Positions 46,501-54,978 of a stretch of 64,000 nucleotides of DNA are shown in pieces (the stretch's first letter is position 1; each line of letters starts with the position of its first letter). The DNA is from Euglena gracilis. Its lineage: Eukaryota; Euglenida; Euglenophyceae; Euglenales. The notes under the pieces were generated by a model that made no database searches, was not told the origin of the DNA, and saw only the letters and a program-made list of their open reading frames with translations. The position numbers were made by a program, and so were the translations under genes. The DNA lies in contig CP154954.1 of NCBI GenBank assembly GCA_039621445.1, forward strand, positions 68,048,714-68,112,713, read 5' to 3'.

Positions 46501-49254
46501 GGGCAGAAATTTTTGGATTATTGACCAGGGGGGGTTTGCATAAAGATCCCCCATGTTGTCCAGTGGACATTGTAGTGCATTTACTGCTGTGGCCTCCCAA
46601 TGTGGCCACCTGGCCACAAAATTGGGCAGTTTTTTGTTGCCTGGGGAGGCAAATAAATCTGTTTCCAGATTTATGAAATTTTGGAATTGCTGTCTTAACC
46701 ATTGAAAAAGTTGGGGGTCTAAAGAATAATCCCCCCTGTCCATTTCCCATCTGCTTATGGGGTCTGCTAGGCATTCCTTTGAAGGCACCCAGTTGACTTG
46801 GAGGTTTACTTGGTGCTCCATGCACCACTTGAAAAAGGGTCTCAGCATTTTGTTGAAGGGGTCTTTTCTGCCCCCACCTTTTGTTAGGTAATAGTAGATT
46901 ACCTGGTTGTCCACAGACAAAGAAACTGTTTCTCCTGGTTTGCTTAAACTTTTCACAGTGCTGATTGCTGCACTGAGCTCCTTTACATTGATGTGTAAAA
47001 TGGAGGCTCTTTTCTCCAAAATTCCTGCACAATTTCTCCTGTGTGGATGTCCAGCCCCCCCCAGGCATGGGTGCTGCTGTCTGAGTGCAACTCTCTGGTT
47101 GCATTTTGGGGGAAGGGTCTGCCCCCCCAGGTGTCCAATAGAGTTTTTATTTCCCTTAATTGGGCCTTGATTTCCTGGGAAATGGGGTGTTTTGAGTCCC
47201 AGGGGGCTGTGGACTTTGCCACCAAAAAATTTGCCAGGGTGTCTGTAAAAGCCCTTAAAAAGGGCAGGGCCATTAGATTGCATCTTATTTGACCCAAAAT
47301 GGCAGCCAACTGCCTTTTTGACATGTAATCTTTTTTCACGATTTTCCCCAGCTCCTTTTTTATAGTTTTGACTTTCTGGGGGGGTACTTGTAACTTTCCT
47401 TCCTGGAAGTTCAGTTGAAAACCCAGGTGGGTTACCACTTGGGTGGGCTGCAGGGTAGACTTTTTCACATTGATTTTGAACCCAGAATCCAGCAAATCTT
47501 TGACAACTCTGTTCAGGTGATTTTGCAAAATGTTTTGGGTGGGGGCCACCAGTAAAATGTCGTCCAGGTAAATAAAGACCTGGATGCCCCTTTTTCTCCA
47601 CAGTTTTTCGAATGTCTTCATTACTGACATGAAAATTTGGGGCATTACATTTAGCCCAAAGCAGCCTGTTTGAAATTCCCAGGTCTGCCCCCCTACCTGA
47701 TGCCTTAAAAATGGCCTTAGGCCAGGACTTAATGGAATATGGAAATAGGCATCCTTCAGGTCTATTTTTGCTGCCCAGTGGCCTTTTTCCAAAACTGGGA
47801 AAATGTGCTGGATATGATCCAGCCTGAAAGGTTTTACTTGAAACTGCTGATTTATTTCTCTGCAGTCGCTGATCATTCTCCATTTTGTTGTTCCCCCCTC
47901 TGGTTTCGAAATTAGAAACCATGGGATTAAATGTTGGGATTCTGAATCCCAAACTCGTTTTATTGACCCAGTTTTTTCGTAATCCAGCAGAATTTTTTCT
48001 GCCTGGTTCAGGTCCAGATTGGCCCTGGGTTTTGGGTGTGTGGACAATTTTGGGGGATTTACCCAGGGGGGTTGAATTCCATTTTTGATTAATTGACATG
48101 TTGCTGGGGGGGCATTTTTTGACCACCATTTTAGACTTTTCTGAAGTCTCTGGTACAGGGGGGTATCTCCCCATTTTTCCTCCATGGAATTTATTTCCTG
48201 AATCAGATGATTGTTTAGGGGTTGGGTGGGGGGTGTTGGACATTTCACAGCCCCTATAGCCCCTAGGGCTTGAGCCCTTGGAAAAAGCAAATGTTCTTGG
48301 GGGGGTGTGCATGCACTCTCCTCTCTTCTCACTCTCTCTCTGGAGCATCTTGTTGTTGGAATGCATACCATAGGGCTTAATGCCCCTGTTTTGCCTATCA
48401 GGCCTCCTTGATGATGATGGTGTTGGTAGCCATACCATAGGGGGGCCTCTGTGGGTCCCCCCCTTCTTGATTTCACTGGGAGATTTGAAGGTTGATGAAT
48501 AAATACTTGTGGGGGTCCTTCCCCTTCCCCCTGTTCCTCCTGGGGCTGGGCATTTGTTAAATACAAAGCCCCTGGGGGGCTGCCCTTTAGCTTCTGGGGG
48601 GCCTCTGGAGGTCCACCCCTTGTATGGCTGCCATAGCCCTTGTATTGGCCATCTTGGCCCAAGCCCCCTTTGTTCTGGCCTCCATGGCCGGGGCTGTAAG
48701 TTCTGGCTTCTTGCCATGCCCAATTGAAATCTGGGGGAGCCCTGTTGCTGGGCCACCCCCTTCCCCCCTGGAATGGGGTTGTGGGCTGAATTTGAAAAAG
48801 CTGGTCGGTACAGACCTTTTTTGCCCCTTCCTGCTGGGCCATTTGCTGGCTTCCCAATGTTTGACTGGCCCCCTTGTCCCTGATTCCATCTTGATAGGTT
48901 GGGGACATTTGCCCTGTGGGCTGGGGCTTTTGGTCTCTGGGCTGGGCCTGCCAATCTTGCAGGTTTCTTGAACCCCAATTTGAAATGTGATGGGTCTTGA
49001 CCCTGGGTACCCAATGTCTTTCGTTGTCGCCTGGGCTTTTTGCCCACTGTTTGCCAGGGTCCATGGCCATCACTGTGTGTGGTTGTCTGCTGCTGAAAAA
49101 TTTTTTCTGCTGAGATGTGTGGTGGGGGGGAAGTGATGGCCACGGTTCGCCACGTTGAAACCGCATCTCCAAGTTCTCCAGCTGGCGCTTCTTGTTCTGC
49201 ACTTTGTCCAGGTTGTCGACTTGATAATTCCACTTCGTTCTCCACATTCTGCAT
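46228..49254 (-). CDS. A1 frame a: Gag-like ORF open across the whole element
   Basis: A 1,008-codon ORF starting MQNVENEVELSS. The N-terminal third is basic and P/G/Q-rich: GELGDAVSTWRTV, then SDGHGPWQTVGKKPRRQR, then GGTHRGPPMVW. It lacks a visible zinc knuckle, as expected for DIRS Gag, but aligns with the same region of A2 and B. It then remains open opposite RT in the other frame. After a two-base change near 46,998, the same register carries the end of RNase H (SILHINVKELSAA..SVDNQVIYYYL) and the NPPW domain (YANPPWS at 46,525-46,542). Its ATG lies 7 nt before the frame-b ATG. Confidence 0.8.
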   Translation of the reverse strand: MQNVENEVELSSRQPGQSAEQEAPAGELGDAVSTWRTVAITSPPPHISAEKIFQQQTTTHSDGHGPWQTVGKKPRRQRKTLGTQGQDPSHFKLGFKKPARLAGPAQRPKAPAHRANVPNLSRWNQGQGGQSNIGKPANGPAGRGKKGLYRPAFSNSAHNPIPGGKGVAQQQGSPRFQLGMARSQNLQPRPWRPEQRGLGPRWPIQGLWQPYKGWTSRGPPEAKGQPPRGFVFNKCPAPGGTGGRGRTPTSIYSSTFKSPSEIKKGGTHRGPPMVWLPTPSSSRRPDRQNRGIKPYGMHSNNKMLQRESEKRGECMHTPPRTFAFSKGSSPRGYRGCEMSNTPHPTPKQSSDSGNKFHGGKMGRYPPVPETSEKSKMVVKKCPPSNMSINQKWNSTPLGKSPKIVHTPKTQGQSGPEPGRKNSAGLRKNWVNKTSLGFRIPTFNPMVSNFETRGGNNKMENDQRLQRNKSAVSSKTFQAGSYPAHFPSFGKRPLGSKNRPEGCLFPYSIKSWPKAIFKASGRGADLGISNRLLWAKCNAPNFHVSNEDIRKTVEKKGHPGLYLPGRHFTGGPHPKHFAKSPEQSCQRFAGFWVQNQCEKVYPAAHPSGNPPGFSTELPGRKVTSTPPESQNYKKGAGENREKRLHVKKAVGCHFGSNKMQSNGPALFKGFYRHPGKFFGGKVHSPLGLKTPHFPGNQGPIKGNKNSIGHLGGQTLPPKCNQRVALRQQHPCLGGAGHPHRRNCAGILEKRASILHINVKELSAAISTVKSLSKPGETVSLSVDNQVIYYYLTKGGGRKDPFNKMLRPFFKWCMEHQVNLQVNWVPSKECLADPISRWEMDRGDYSLDPQLFQWLRQQFQNFINLETDLFASPGNKKLPNFVARWPHWEATAVNALQCPLDNMGDLYANPPWSIIQKFLPRLKMFPQTKVLMVTPYWDSATWWPQLIKMKVPGTPCLKITPYRGMFTNCRGEQMPPPRWPLLCMICSGKFWRGNKFRLKPLKISWGETPV
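46983..49247 (-). CDS. A1 frame b: reverse transcriptase-RNase H
   Basis: A 754-codon ORF starting MWRTKWNYQ. Residues 1-330 are an alternative-frame extension overlapping Gag. RT follows: WFLISKPEGG, RMISDCREINQQF, GHWAAKIDLKDAYFHI, WEFQTGCFGLNVMPQIFMSV, and the catalytic YLDD at residue ~560 (47,559-47,570). RNase H begins with ELHSDSSTHAWGG (Asp ~723). The ORF ends early at EFWRKEPPFYTSM because of an indel near 46,998. A2 shows the uninterrupted reading EFWRETSILHIN. Confidence 0.9.
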   Translation of the reverse strand: MWRTKWNYQVDNLDKVQNKKRQLENLEMRFQRGEPWPSLPPHHTSQQKKFFSSRQPHTVMAMDPGKQWAKSPGDNERHWVPRVKTHHISNWGSRNLQDWQAQPRDQKPQPTGQMSPTYQDGIRDKGASQTLGSQQMAQQEGAKKVCTDQLFQIQPTTPFQGGRGWPSNRAPPDFNWAWQEARTYSPGHGGQNKGGLGQDGQYKGYGSHTRGGPPEAPQKLKGSPPGALYLTNAQPQEEQGEGEGPPQVFIHQPSNLPVKSRRGGPTEAPLWYGYQHHHHQGGLIGKTGALSPMVCIPTTRCSRERVRREESACTPPQEHLLFPRAQALGAIGAVKCPTPPTQPLNNHLIQEINSMEEKWGDTPLYQRLQKSLKWWSKNAPPATCQLIKNGIQPPWVNPPKLSTHPKPRANLDLNQAEKILLDYEKTGSIKRVWDSESQHLIPWFLISKPEGGTTKWRMISDCREINQQFQVKPFRLDHIQHIFPVLEKGHWAAKIDLKDAYFHIPLSPGLRPFLRHQVGGQTWEFQTGCFGLNVMPQIFMSVMKTFEKLWRKRGIQVFIYLDDILLVAPTQNILQNHLNRVVKDLLDSGFKINVKKSTLQPTQVVTHLGFQLNFQEGKLQVPPQKVKTIKKELGKIVKKDYMSKRQLAAILGQIRCNLMALPFLRAFTDTLANFLVAKSTAPWDSKHPISQEIKAQLREIKTLLDTWGGRPFPQNATRELHSDSSTHAWGGLDIHTGEIVQEFWRKEPPFYTSM

Positions 49255-49406
49255 TGACTTCCAATGTCAAAGTTGAAATAATTTCTTGAATTTGATATTC
49301 TGCAGGTTCTACAGGTTCTGAATATTGATATTGTGTTCTTTTGATCTCTTCCAACTCTGTTCTTTGAAAGTTTCTGTCTTCTTCCGTGTCGAAGGGCAAG
49401 ATTAGG

Positions 49407-49535
49407 AATCAGCCAACTCCGGCGAAGAAAGGCACTAAGCAGGGACTCCTAACCCAACGCAGCAAACAATCCAAACAACACCGCCGGCGAGCAAGGCATG
49501 GCCTCACAAGGGCAAAGTGCGGAGCCCGAGGTGTC
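49407..49535 (-). repeat. A1 left inverted terminal repeat
   Basis: Complementary to A2's left end (49,869-50,010): shared GACACCTCGGGCTCCGCACTT, TGTGAGGCCATGCCTTGCTC, GCCGGCGG and CGCCGGAGTTGGCTGATTC. Confidence 0.9.
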
Positions 49536-49868
49536 TCCCCCCCCCCCGGTTGGTAAGCACAAGCATGGGGGGGATGCGCCGAGGGTCAGTCGGCGGATGG
49601 GGGGGGGGGCAAATTGGGTGTTTGCGTTTCTTTTGTCAATCTGTTTCAGCATGCCAATTCTGTTAACGCGGGACGTCAACCCCGTCTCCACCCCCCCGAG
49701 GGGCGGAATTGACCTTGTAGGGTCCTTATCTACCTCCTCATTTTCGGGAGATCCAACACTAACTCGAATCCCTACTTGGGCATACGGGTCACAACTCTTT
49801 GCGACCTCGCCCGCTCTCGGTCTTTGAACACTTGTAAATCCCTTGCTGTTAACGCGGGAAGCCAAGAG
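49536..49868. other. 333-bp spacer between head-to-head elements
   Basis: No coding evidence. Holds two C/G blocks and two copies of GTTAACGCGGGA (about 49,659 and 49,847), the second only 11 bp from A2's left end. Confidence 0.6.
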
Positions 49869-50153
49869 GACACCTCGGGCTCCGCACTTTTCCATTGTGA
49901 GGCCATGCCTTGCTCGCCGGCGGTTTGCTGTGATTGTTTTGGTGCGCTTGGTTAGGAGGTCCCGCTTGTTGCCGTTTTTTCGCCGGAGTTGGCTGATTCT
50001 TAACTTTCCGTTCGACACCCAGAAGAAAGGAGCAGAGTTCACGAACGAGGAAGAGCTGAGAAAAGAAGTCAATATCAATTCAATATCCAGAAGAACACGA
50101 ACCAGACGAAAATCAATTGAGAATTCAGTTGTCAAATTTCAACTTCGACTTCG

Positions 50154-50333
50154 ATGAGCAATGCAGTGGAGAAGAAATTGGAATTATATGGCAACGGACG
50201 TCCTGGAGGAGCGGCCGCAGCAGCTGGAGACCTTGGGGATGCGGTCAACACGTGGCAAACCGTGGCCGTTCTTCCCACCCAGCCCCCCACCCCAGAAATT
50301 TCACAGCCCAAAACTCCCCCCAGTGACGGCCAC
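50154..50333 (+). pseudogene. A2 Gag-like N-terminus, cut by element B
   Basis: Frame a starts MSNAVEKKLELYGNGRPGG and GDLGDAVNTWQTVAVL, and runs to PPSDGH, where B begins. Frame b starts 7 nt later (50,161) as MQWRRNWNYMATDVLEERPQ and aligns with A1 frame b (MWRTKWNYQ..QLENLEMR). The Gag text resumes after B at 54,979 as GPWTTVARRPRRQ, matching the uninterrupted SDGHGPWQTVGKKPRRQ of A1. Confidence 0.9.
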
Positions 50334-50455
50334 GACCATTCGGGCTCCGCACTGCGAGATGGTGAGGTCCTGCTTTCCTTGCCGGCTGTTCTGTTCTGTG
50401 TTTGTGCGTGCGCGGGGGGTGCTTCTTACTGCTTTTTGTTGCCGGAGTTGGCTGA
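50334..50455 (+). repeat. B left inverted terminal repeat
   Basis: Positions 50,355-50,450 (GATGGTGAGGTCCTGCTTTC..GTTGCCGGAGTTGGC) are the complement of 54,822-54,920 with a few mismatches. The outermost bases (CATTCGGGCTCCGCACTG) are complementary to the internal region at 54,499-54,529 instead, as in DIRS elements. Confidence 0.93.
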
Positions 50456-50565
50456 TTCCTATTTCTGCCCTTCGACCTCAAGGAGAAAGAATTTCAACAC
50501 TACGAGTGCGGTCAATACTGAAGACAAAGACATTCAAAAATCAAACACGTGTTCAACGGAATTCA

Positions 50566-53500
50566 ATGAAAGATGTGTTGGAAAAAATTTCAAGCTGTCA
50601 AGAGGAAGTGGGAGCACAGGGACGTTCAAGACAGACAGCCGAAGCTGGAAAACACCGAGGAACTGCAGGCGCTGGAGTACCTGATGGAGCAGGGCCAACA
50701 CGTCCGTCCGTGGCCGTCGCAACCCTTCCGCCCCCCAGTTCGTCAGAAATTTCCTGTTTTCAACAAAGCTTTTGTGACGGCCAGGGACCCTGGACACTCG
50801 TGGTCAGAGCAAAGAATCAGAGGAGCCATCCAGGGCAAGGCCCATTGGGTCATGGGGACCCATCACAGTCATCAATCAAGGAAACATTGTCAGGAGCGGG
50901 AAAAACAGGTCTGGCAGACTACCCATCCCCCTTCTCATCCCCACCCCTATGGCAGGGGAAATATGACAAGTTCAAAGGGTTCAAGTCAGGAAGGTGGAAA
51001 CCCTCCTCAAAATGGCCATGGCGGCCATCTATCTACAGGGCCTGGGGCCCAAGGCTATGGCAGCCATCATTCAAAAGGGCATGGTGCCCATACTCAAGGA
51101 CACAGAACCCAGAATCCCAGCAGGGGACCCCAGTGGGGAGAGGTATGTCCAACTATCCCCCCAGAACCCTCAAAATCATTCCCCCCAGTGGAAGCAAGCC
51201 ACAGCCAAGACAGGTGGCATCAAACCCCTCAGAACAATTCAGCCATGGTGGCTCATCTGGGGAACCAAGAGGGAAAAAGAAGACACAAGAAAAGTGCTGG
51301 AGAGAAGGTCAATGGAGACCAAGAAGGCCAGATGGCCCTGAAGGCCAATGGAGGCCATTACAATCAAGATATCAAGGCCAATGGAGGCCATTTCAAGCAA
51401 ATTCAGGTGGCCACTGGAGGCCAGTACATTCAAGATATCAGCCCTTGGGGGGGAGGCCCAAGATTGGCTACACCAGGGCCCCCCCAGAAGGTAATCAGCC
51501 CTCACCCCCCAGCATTATATGTACCTCCCCACCACAGACCTTCCCCCATCTTTCAAAAACAGGGGGAAAGCCTGTCTTTGAGCAGCCCTATGGCAGGGCC
51601 AGAGGCAACCCCAGTGATGGGGCAGCCAGGGGAATGGACCCCAGTGATGGGGCAGCCAGGGGAAAGGACCCCAGTGATGGGGCCTGTGGAATCCCCAGAC
51701 ACATTATACCCAGGGGTGCCCCCCTACAGGGCCCTGCAGGCCAGCATCCCCCATTGGGTCAAGGCAGGAGCCAGCACAGAGGTATTAAACCTGATAAGGG
51801 AAGGGGTCAGGGCAGATCTTCCCCTCCCCCCTCAGATGTCCTTAAAAGTTCCCTTCAAAACTCCCCAAGAAATAAGGACTGCCCAGAAAATTCTGAGAGA
51901 ATACGAATGTGCAGGGGCAACCAGGCAAATCACCCCACAGGAGGCAAAACATTTTGTCCCTTATTTTATCATTTCCAAAAAGGAAGGGGAAAAGACCAAG
52001 GAAAGACTGATTTCAGATTGTCGACAGTTAAATCTCCATTTCACCCCCCAGAAATTCAGATTGGAACACATGGGAAACATCTTCCCATATCTAAGAAAAG
52101 GTTGGTTCTGTGGAAAAATAGACCTGAAAGATGCATATTTCCACTTAAAACTGCACAGCAGTCTGGAAAAACATGTGTGCATGCAGGTGGGGGGGGAAAC
52201 GTGGCAATTTCAAGCTGCATGCTTTGGTATAAGCAGCCTGCCACAAAAATTTATGACTCTTATGAGAGTCTGGGAAAGAAAATGGAGAAAGGAAGGCAAG
52301 GTAGTTTTCATCTACCTGGACGACATTTTGCTGTTAGCCCCCAGCAAAAAGACAGCAGCCCAACATTTGGCAGAAGTAAAAACAGACCTTTTACTGGCAG
52401 GTTTCAGACTAAACCTCCCCAAATCCTGTCTGGAACCCACACAGGAAATAAAACATTTGGGCCAATGGATCAATTTGAAAAAAGGCCAGCTGGAAATTCC
52501 TCAGGAAAAACTAAAATCCTTAAGAAAGGAGCTAGGCAATGTGCTCACAGCACAGAAAATGAGCTGCAGAAAACTCAGTTCTATTGTGGGACAAGTCAGA
52601 AGCTATTTAGTTTCAATGCCATTTCTCAGAATTCTGACAGATCAACTTTGCAAAATGGTGGATTTGCACACAAAGTGGGGTTGGGACCACACCCTGACCA
52701 TTCCCCAGGGGGTCAAAGATCAAGTTGTGGAGTTAAAAGCCTTTTTACAGCCAGGTGTGGGCAGGGCATTTCAGTCCCATGCCTCTCAGGAGCTCTTTTC
52801 AGACAGCAGCACCTGGCAGTGGGGGGGGCTGGACAAAGCTTCAGGCCAAAAGGTGCAGGATTTTTGGAGGGACCTGCATGTCCTTCATATCAATCAAAAA
52901 GAGTTGCAGGCTGCAGTGGAAACAGTAAAGGCACTAGCCAAACCAAAACAAACAATTGTGCTCCACGTGGACAGCCAGGTGGCTGTAAGTTATTTAACAA
53001 AATGGGGAGGCAAAAAGCCATACCTAAATTCCATCTTAAAACCCCTGCTGTATCATTGCCAAGAAAAACAAATCAATTTGCAGGTGGTTTGGGTCCCCAC
53101 AAAGGAGCAATTGGCAGACTCCCTGACCAGGGAGCAAAAGGACCCAGGGGATTATACCCTACACCTAAACATCTTTCACCAAATTCTTCAGTTTTTCAGA
53201 AAGGAAATCACCCCAGAGGTGGACATGTTTTGCACACCCAGCAACAAAAAATTCCCCAAGTTTGTTTGTCGATACCCCCACCAAGGGGCTTTGCTGGTGG
53301 ATGCCTTGAAGGCAGATTTGAGGGGCATCCCCCCAGTTTATGCAAACCCCCCCTGGAGCATCATTCCCCAATGGGTTCAGAGATTAATGTTAAACCCAGA
53401 CCTAATTTGTCTGTTGATCGTACCCCACTGGGCTTCGACATCATGGTGGCGCCAATTAATGTCAATCAGGCAGCCAGGCAGCAAGGTTTTGTTAGTACCC

Positions 53501-54296
53501 CCCCAGTGGGGTCTGTTCACCAACTGCTGGGGGGAGGAGATGCCCCCCCCAAGGTAGAATTTGGCCTGCTTGATTGTGTCAGGCAAATATTACAATCCCA
53601 GGAAGTTTCAATGTCCAGTATCGACACTTACATAAAAAATCTGGGAAATGTCAAGAGATATGATTCAGCATTCAGGACATTGGTGGGCCAATTGTTGCAC
53701 AAAGGGGTGCCCCTGAAGGACTGCACAGTCCACAAGATGGCCGAGGCCATCCTTGATTTGGCTGCCCACGGCCTCAACACTGCACGAAATGCATATGCAG
53801 CAGTTTTATTACTCCCAGGGTTTGGGTCATTGAGGTTTTCCCCTCTTTTGTCTCCATTGAAAAGGAAGTGGAATTCCAATGTCTGCAAGTATGCGCATTT
53901 CTGGGACCCCACTGATTTCTTAGAAAACATCATCAGGAAATCCAAACCCCTCTCAGACCTGTCTGTGAAAGAGCTCAGAAACAGACTCGTCATCTGTTGG
54001 AGGCTGTTAGCCCTCCACAGGGGGGTTGATTTAGCCAGAACACAGCGGAAAATCAGTTTCGTGGGAGAAAAAATTTTCATTTTATTGCAAAGGAAAGGGT
54101 GGCAATTCCCAAGATGGGAGGAGATTTTGAATTTGCCACACACACCCCTCAGCAGCCCCTGGCATTTATTGAAAGAATATGTGGAAAGGACAGCCCACAT
54201 GGTTGGACACAAAAATAATTTATTATGGTCTTTGGATGGTAAAAGACCTTTGACATCAGAAAGGGTGAATTCCCTTACCAAAGAAATTCTGCAAGA
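50566..54296 (+). CDS. B frame a: Gag-like to tyrosine recombinase, one continuous frame
   Basis: Starts MKDVLEKISSCQEEVG (ATG 7 nt before frame b). Residues ~1-420 are Gag-like: basic, with GQGPWTLV, four QWRP/HWRP repeats and three DPSDGA/NPSDGA repeats. The frame then stays open for ~530 codons opposite RT-RNase H, and from about 53,400 encodes the recombinase: VHQLLGGGDAPPKVEFGLLD, VKRYDSAFRTLVGQLLHKGV, AYAAVLLLPGFGSLRF, and box-A Arg in LALHRGVDLART (54,015-54,050). It ends in register at the G7 run. Whether a fusion protein is made, or the recombinase is reached another way, cannot be told. Confidence 0.8.
50573..53557 (+). CDS. B frame b: reverse transcriptase, RNase H, NPPW (DAM-like) domain
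   Basis: 994 codons starting MCWKKFQAVKRKW. The first ~420 residues overlap Gag in another frame. RT: PYFIISKKEGEKTKERLISD, GKIDLKDAYFHLKLH, WQFQAACFGISSLPQKFM, and catalytic YLDD at residue ~581 (52,313-52,324). RNase H: ELFSDSSTWQWGG (Asp ~744), HINQKELQAAVETVKAL, VLHVDSQVAVSYL, VWVPTKEQLADSLTR. Then PEVDMFCTPSNKKFPKFV and VYANPPWSIIPQWVQRL, the (D/N)PPW signature of DIRS methyltransferase-like domains. It is intact along its length. Confidence 0.93.
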   Translation: MCWKKFQAVKRKWEHRDVQDRQPKLENTEELQALEYLMEQGQHVRPWPSQPFRPPVRQKFPVFNKAFVTARDPGHSWSEQRIRGAIQGKAHWVMGTHHSHQSRKHCQEREKQVWQTTHPPSHPHPYGRGNMTSSKGSSQEGGNPPQNGHGGHLSTGPGAQGYGSHHSKGHGAHTQGHRTQNPSRGPQWGEVCPTIPPEPSKSFPPVEASHSQDRWHQTPQNNSAMVAHLGNQEGKRRHKKSAGEKVNGDQEGQMALKANGGHYNQDIKANGGHFKQIQVATGGQYIQDISPWGGGPRLATPGPPQKVISPHPPALYVPPHHRPSPIFQKQGESLSLSSPMAGPEATPVMGQPGEWTPVMGQPGERTPVMGPVESPDTLYPGVPPYRALQASIPHWVKAGASTEVLNLIREGVRADLPLPPQMSLKVPFKTPQEIRTAQKILREYECAGATRQITPQEAKHFVPYFIISKKEGEKTKERLISDCRQLNLHFTPQKFRLEHMGNIFPYLRKGWFCGKIDLKDAYFHLKLHSSLEKHVCMQVGGETWQFQAACFGISSLPQKFMTLMRVWERKWRKEGKVVFIYLDDILLLAPSKKTAAQHLAEVKTDLLLAGFRLNLPKSCLEPTQEIKHLGQWINLKKGQLEIPQEKLKSLRKELGNVLTAQKMSCRKLSSIVGQVRSYLVSMPFLRILTDQLCKMVDLHTKWGWDHTLTIPQGVKDQVVELKAFLQPGVGRAFQSHASQELFSDSSTWQWGGLDKASGQKVQDFWRDLHVLHINQKELQAAVETVKALAKPKQTIVLHVDSQVAVSYLTKWGGKKPYLNSILKPLLYHCQEKQINLQVVWVPTKEQLADSLTREQKDPGDYTLHLNIFHQILQFFRKEITPEVDMFCTPSNKKFPKFVCRYPHQGALLVDALKADLRGIPPVYANPPWSIIPQWVQRLMLNPDLICLLIVPHWASTSWWRQLMSIRQPGSKVLLVPPQWGLFTNCWGEEMPPPR

Positions 54297-54851
54297 GGGG
54301 GGGTGGACACCACCCACTGGAAACCCCACAGCACAAGAGGGGCTGGGGTCTTATGGTGGAAAAATGCTGGTTTGCAAGTGGAAGAAGTCCAGCAGCTGGG
54401 TCAGTGGAAAAATTTTGGGGCCTTCCAAGCCCATTATTTGCGACTTGGGGTCGTATCAAAAAGTCAAAATATTATGGCCCAAAGGGGGGTGCACAGTACC
54501 TCACCATCTCTCAGTGCGGAGCCCGAATGGTCTCGGACTCCCACGACAGAGGAAGGGGGAGGAAGGGACCAAGAGGGCGAAGCACAAGAAGATGGTGAGC
54601 CCAACCCTCCCACCCAAAAAATCAGCAGAAAAAGAAAGACATCCCAACCAGAAAGGGGACCCCCAACCAAGCAGCCCCAACCACCCACCCAGGAACACAC
54701 CAAAAAGAGACAACCATCCCCATCGAGGGGGGGGGCCCCCACCAAGCGACCATGGGAGAGGGGGGGGGGGGCGGGGCCACGACGGTTCAGCTTCGCCAAG
54801 GTGTCGGAGGAGGTCTCGTCATCGCCAACTCCGGCAACAAAGGCGCAGTAA
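54297..54851 (+). CDS. B tyrosine recombinase C-terminus, after a frameshift in G7
   Basis: Continues the recombinase one base out of frame a: HSTRGAGV (His at 54,327, Arg at 54,336), EVQQLGQWKNFGAFQ, and the likely nucleophile Tyr in AHYLRLG (54,435-54,437). A basic P/Q/K-rich tail follows (KISRKRKTSQPERGPPTKQP), reaching across the internal complementary region to a stop at 54,849. One extra G in the run at 54,297-54,303 would put this in frame a, in line with A1 (AKHGVTPQVWGAHSTRGAG). Confidence 0.85.
   Translation, partial: GGVDTTHWKPHSTRGAGVLWWKNAGLQVEEVQQLGQWKNFGAFQAHYLRLGVVSKSQNIMAQRGVHSTSPSLSAEPEWSRTPTTEEGGGRDQEGEAQEDGEPNPPTQKISRKRKTSQPERGPPTKQPQPPTQEHTKKRQPSPSRGGAPTKRPWERGGGAGPRRFSFAKVSEEVSSSPTPATKAQ
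54499..54600 (+). repeat. B internal complementary region (ICR)
   Basis: 54,499-54,529 is the complement of B's left outer end (one mismatch). GTC at 54,530-54,532 is the complement of GAC. 54,533-54,600 is the exact complement of the right outer end (54,911-54,977). It thus carries both ends joined as in the circular intermediate, GGGAGTCCGA-GAC-CATTCGGG. Confidence 0.95.
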
Positions 54852-54978
54852 GAAGCACCCCCCGCGCACGGACAAACACAGAACAGAACAGCCGGCAAGG
54901 AAAGCAGGACCTCACCATCTTCTTGTGCTTCGCCCTCTTGGTCCCTTCCTCCCCCTTCCTCTGTCGTGGGAGTCCGAG
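54822..54978 (+). repeat. B right inverted terminal repeat and right end
   Basis: The inner part (54,822-54,920) pairs with the left repeat. The outer part (54,911-54,977) pairs with the ICR over 67 bases without mismatch. Confidence 0.93.

Larger units (their letters stand above)
45518..49535 (-). mobile_element. DIRS-type retrotransposon A1, 3'-truncated
   Basis: Left end at 49,535 (GAC-ACCTCGGGCTCC on the minus strand, as in A2). Contents in order: left inverted repeat (49,407-49,535), Gag-like region, RT-RNase H, NPPW methyltransferase-like domain, tyrosine recombinase. It breaks off at about 45,518, just after the HSTRGAGVGLLKK motif, so the nucleophile-Tyr segment, internal complementary region and right inverted repeat are missing. 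At least two indels disturb the frames (near 46,998 and near 46,170). It lies head-to-head with A2, 333 bp away. Confidence 0.93.
50334..54978 (+). mobile_element. Complete DIRS-type retrotransposon B nested in A2
   Basis: About 4.65 kb. The left end GAC-CATTCGGGCTCC and the right end GGGAGTCCGA followed by GGT are defined by the internal complementary region, which contains both ends joined. There is no target duplication; the A2 reading GGCCAC-GGTCC is simply split. It encodes Gag-like, RT-RNase H, NPPW domain and tyrosine recombinase, with a single obvious lesion (G7 run at 54,297). Family B differs clearly from A in protein sequence but shares its architecture. Confidence 0.95.
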
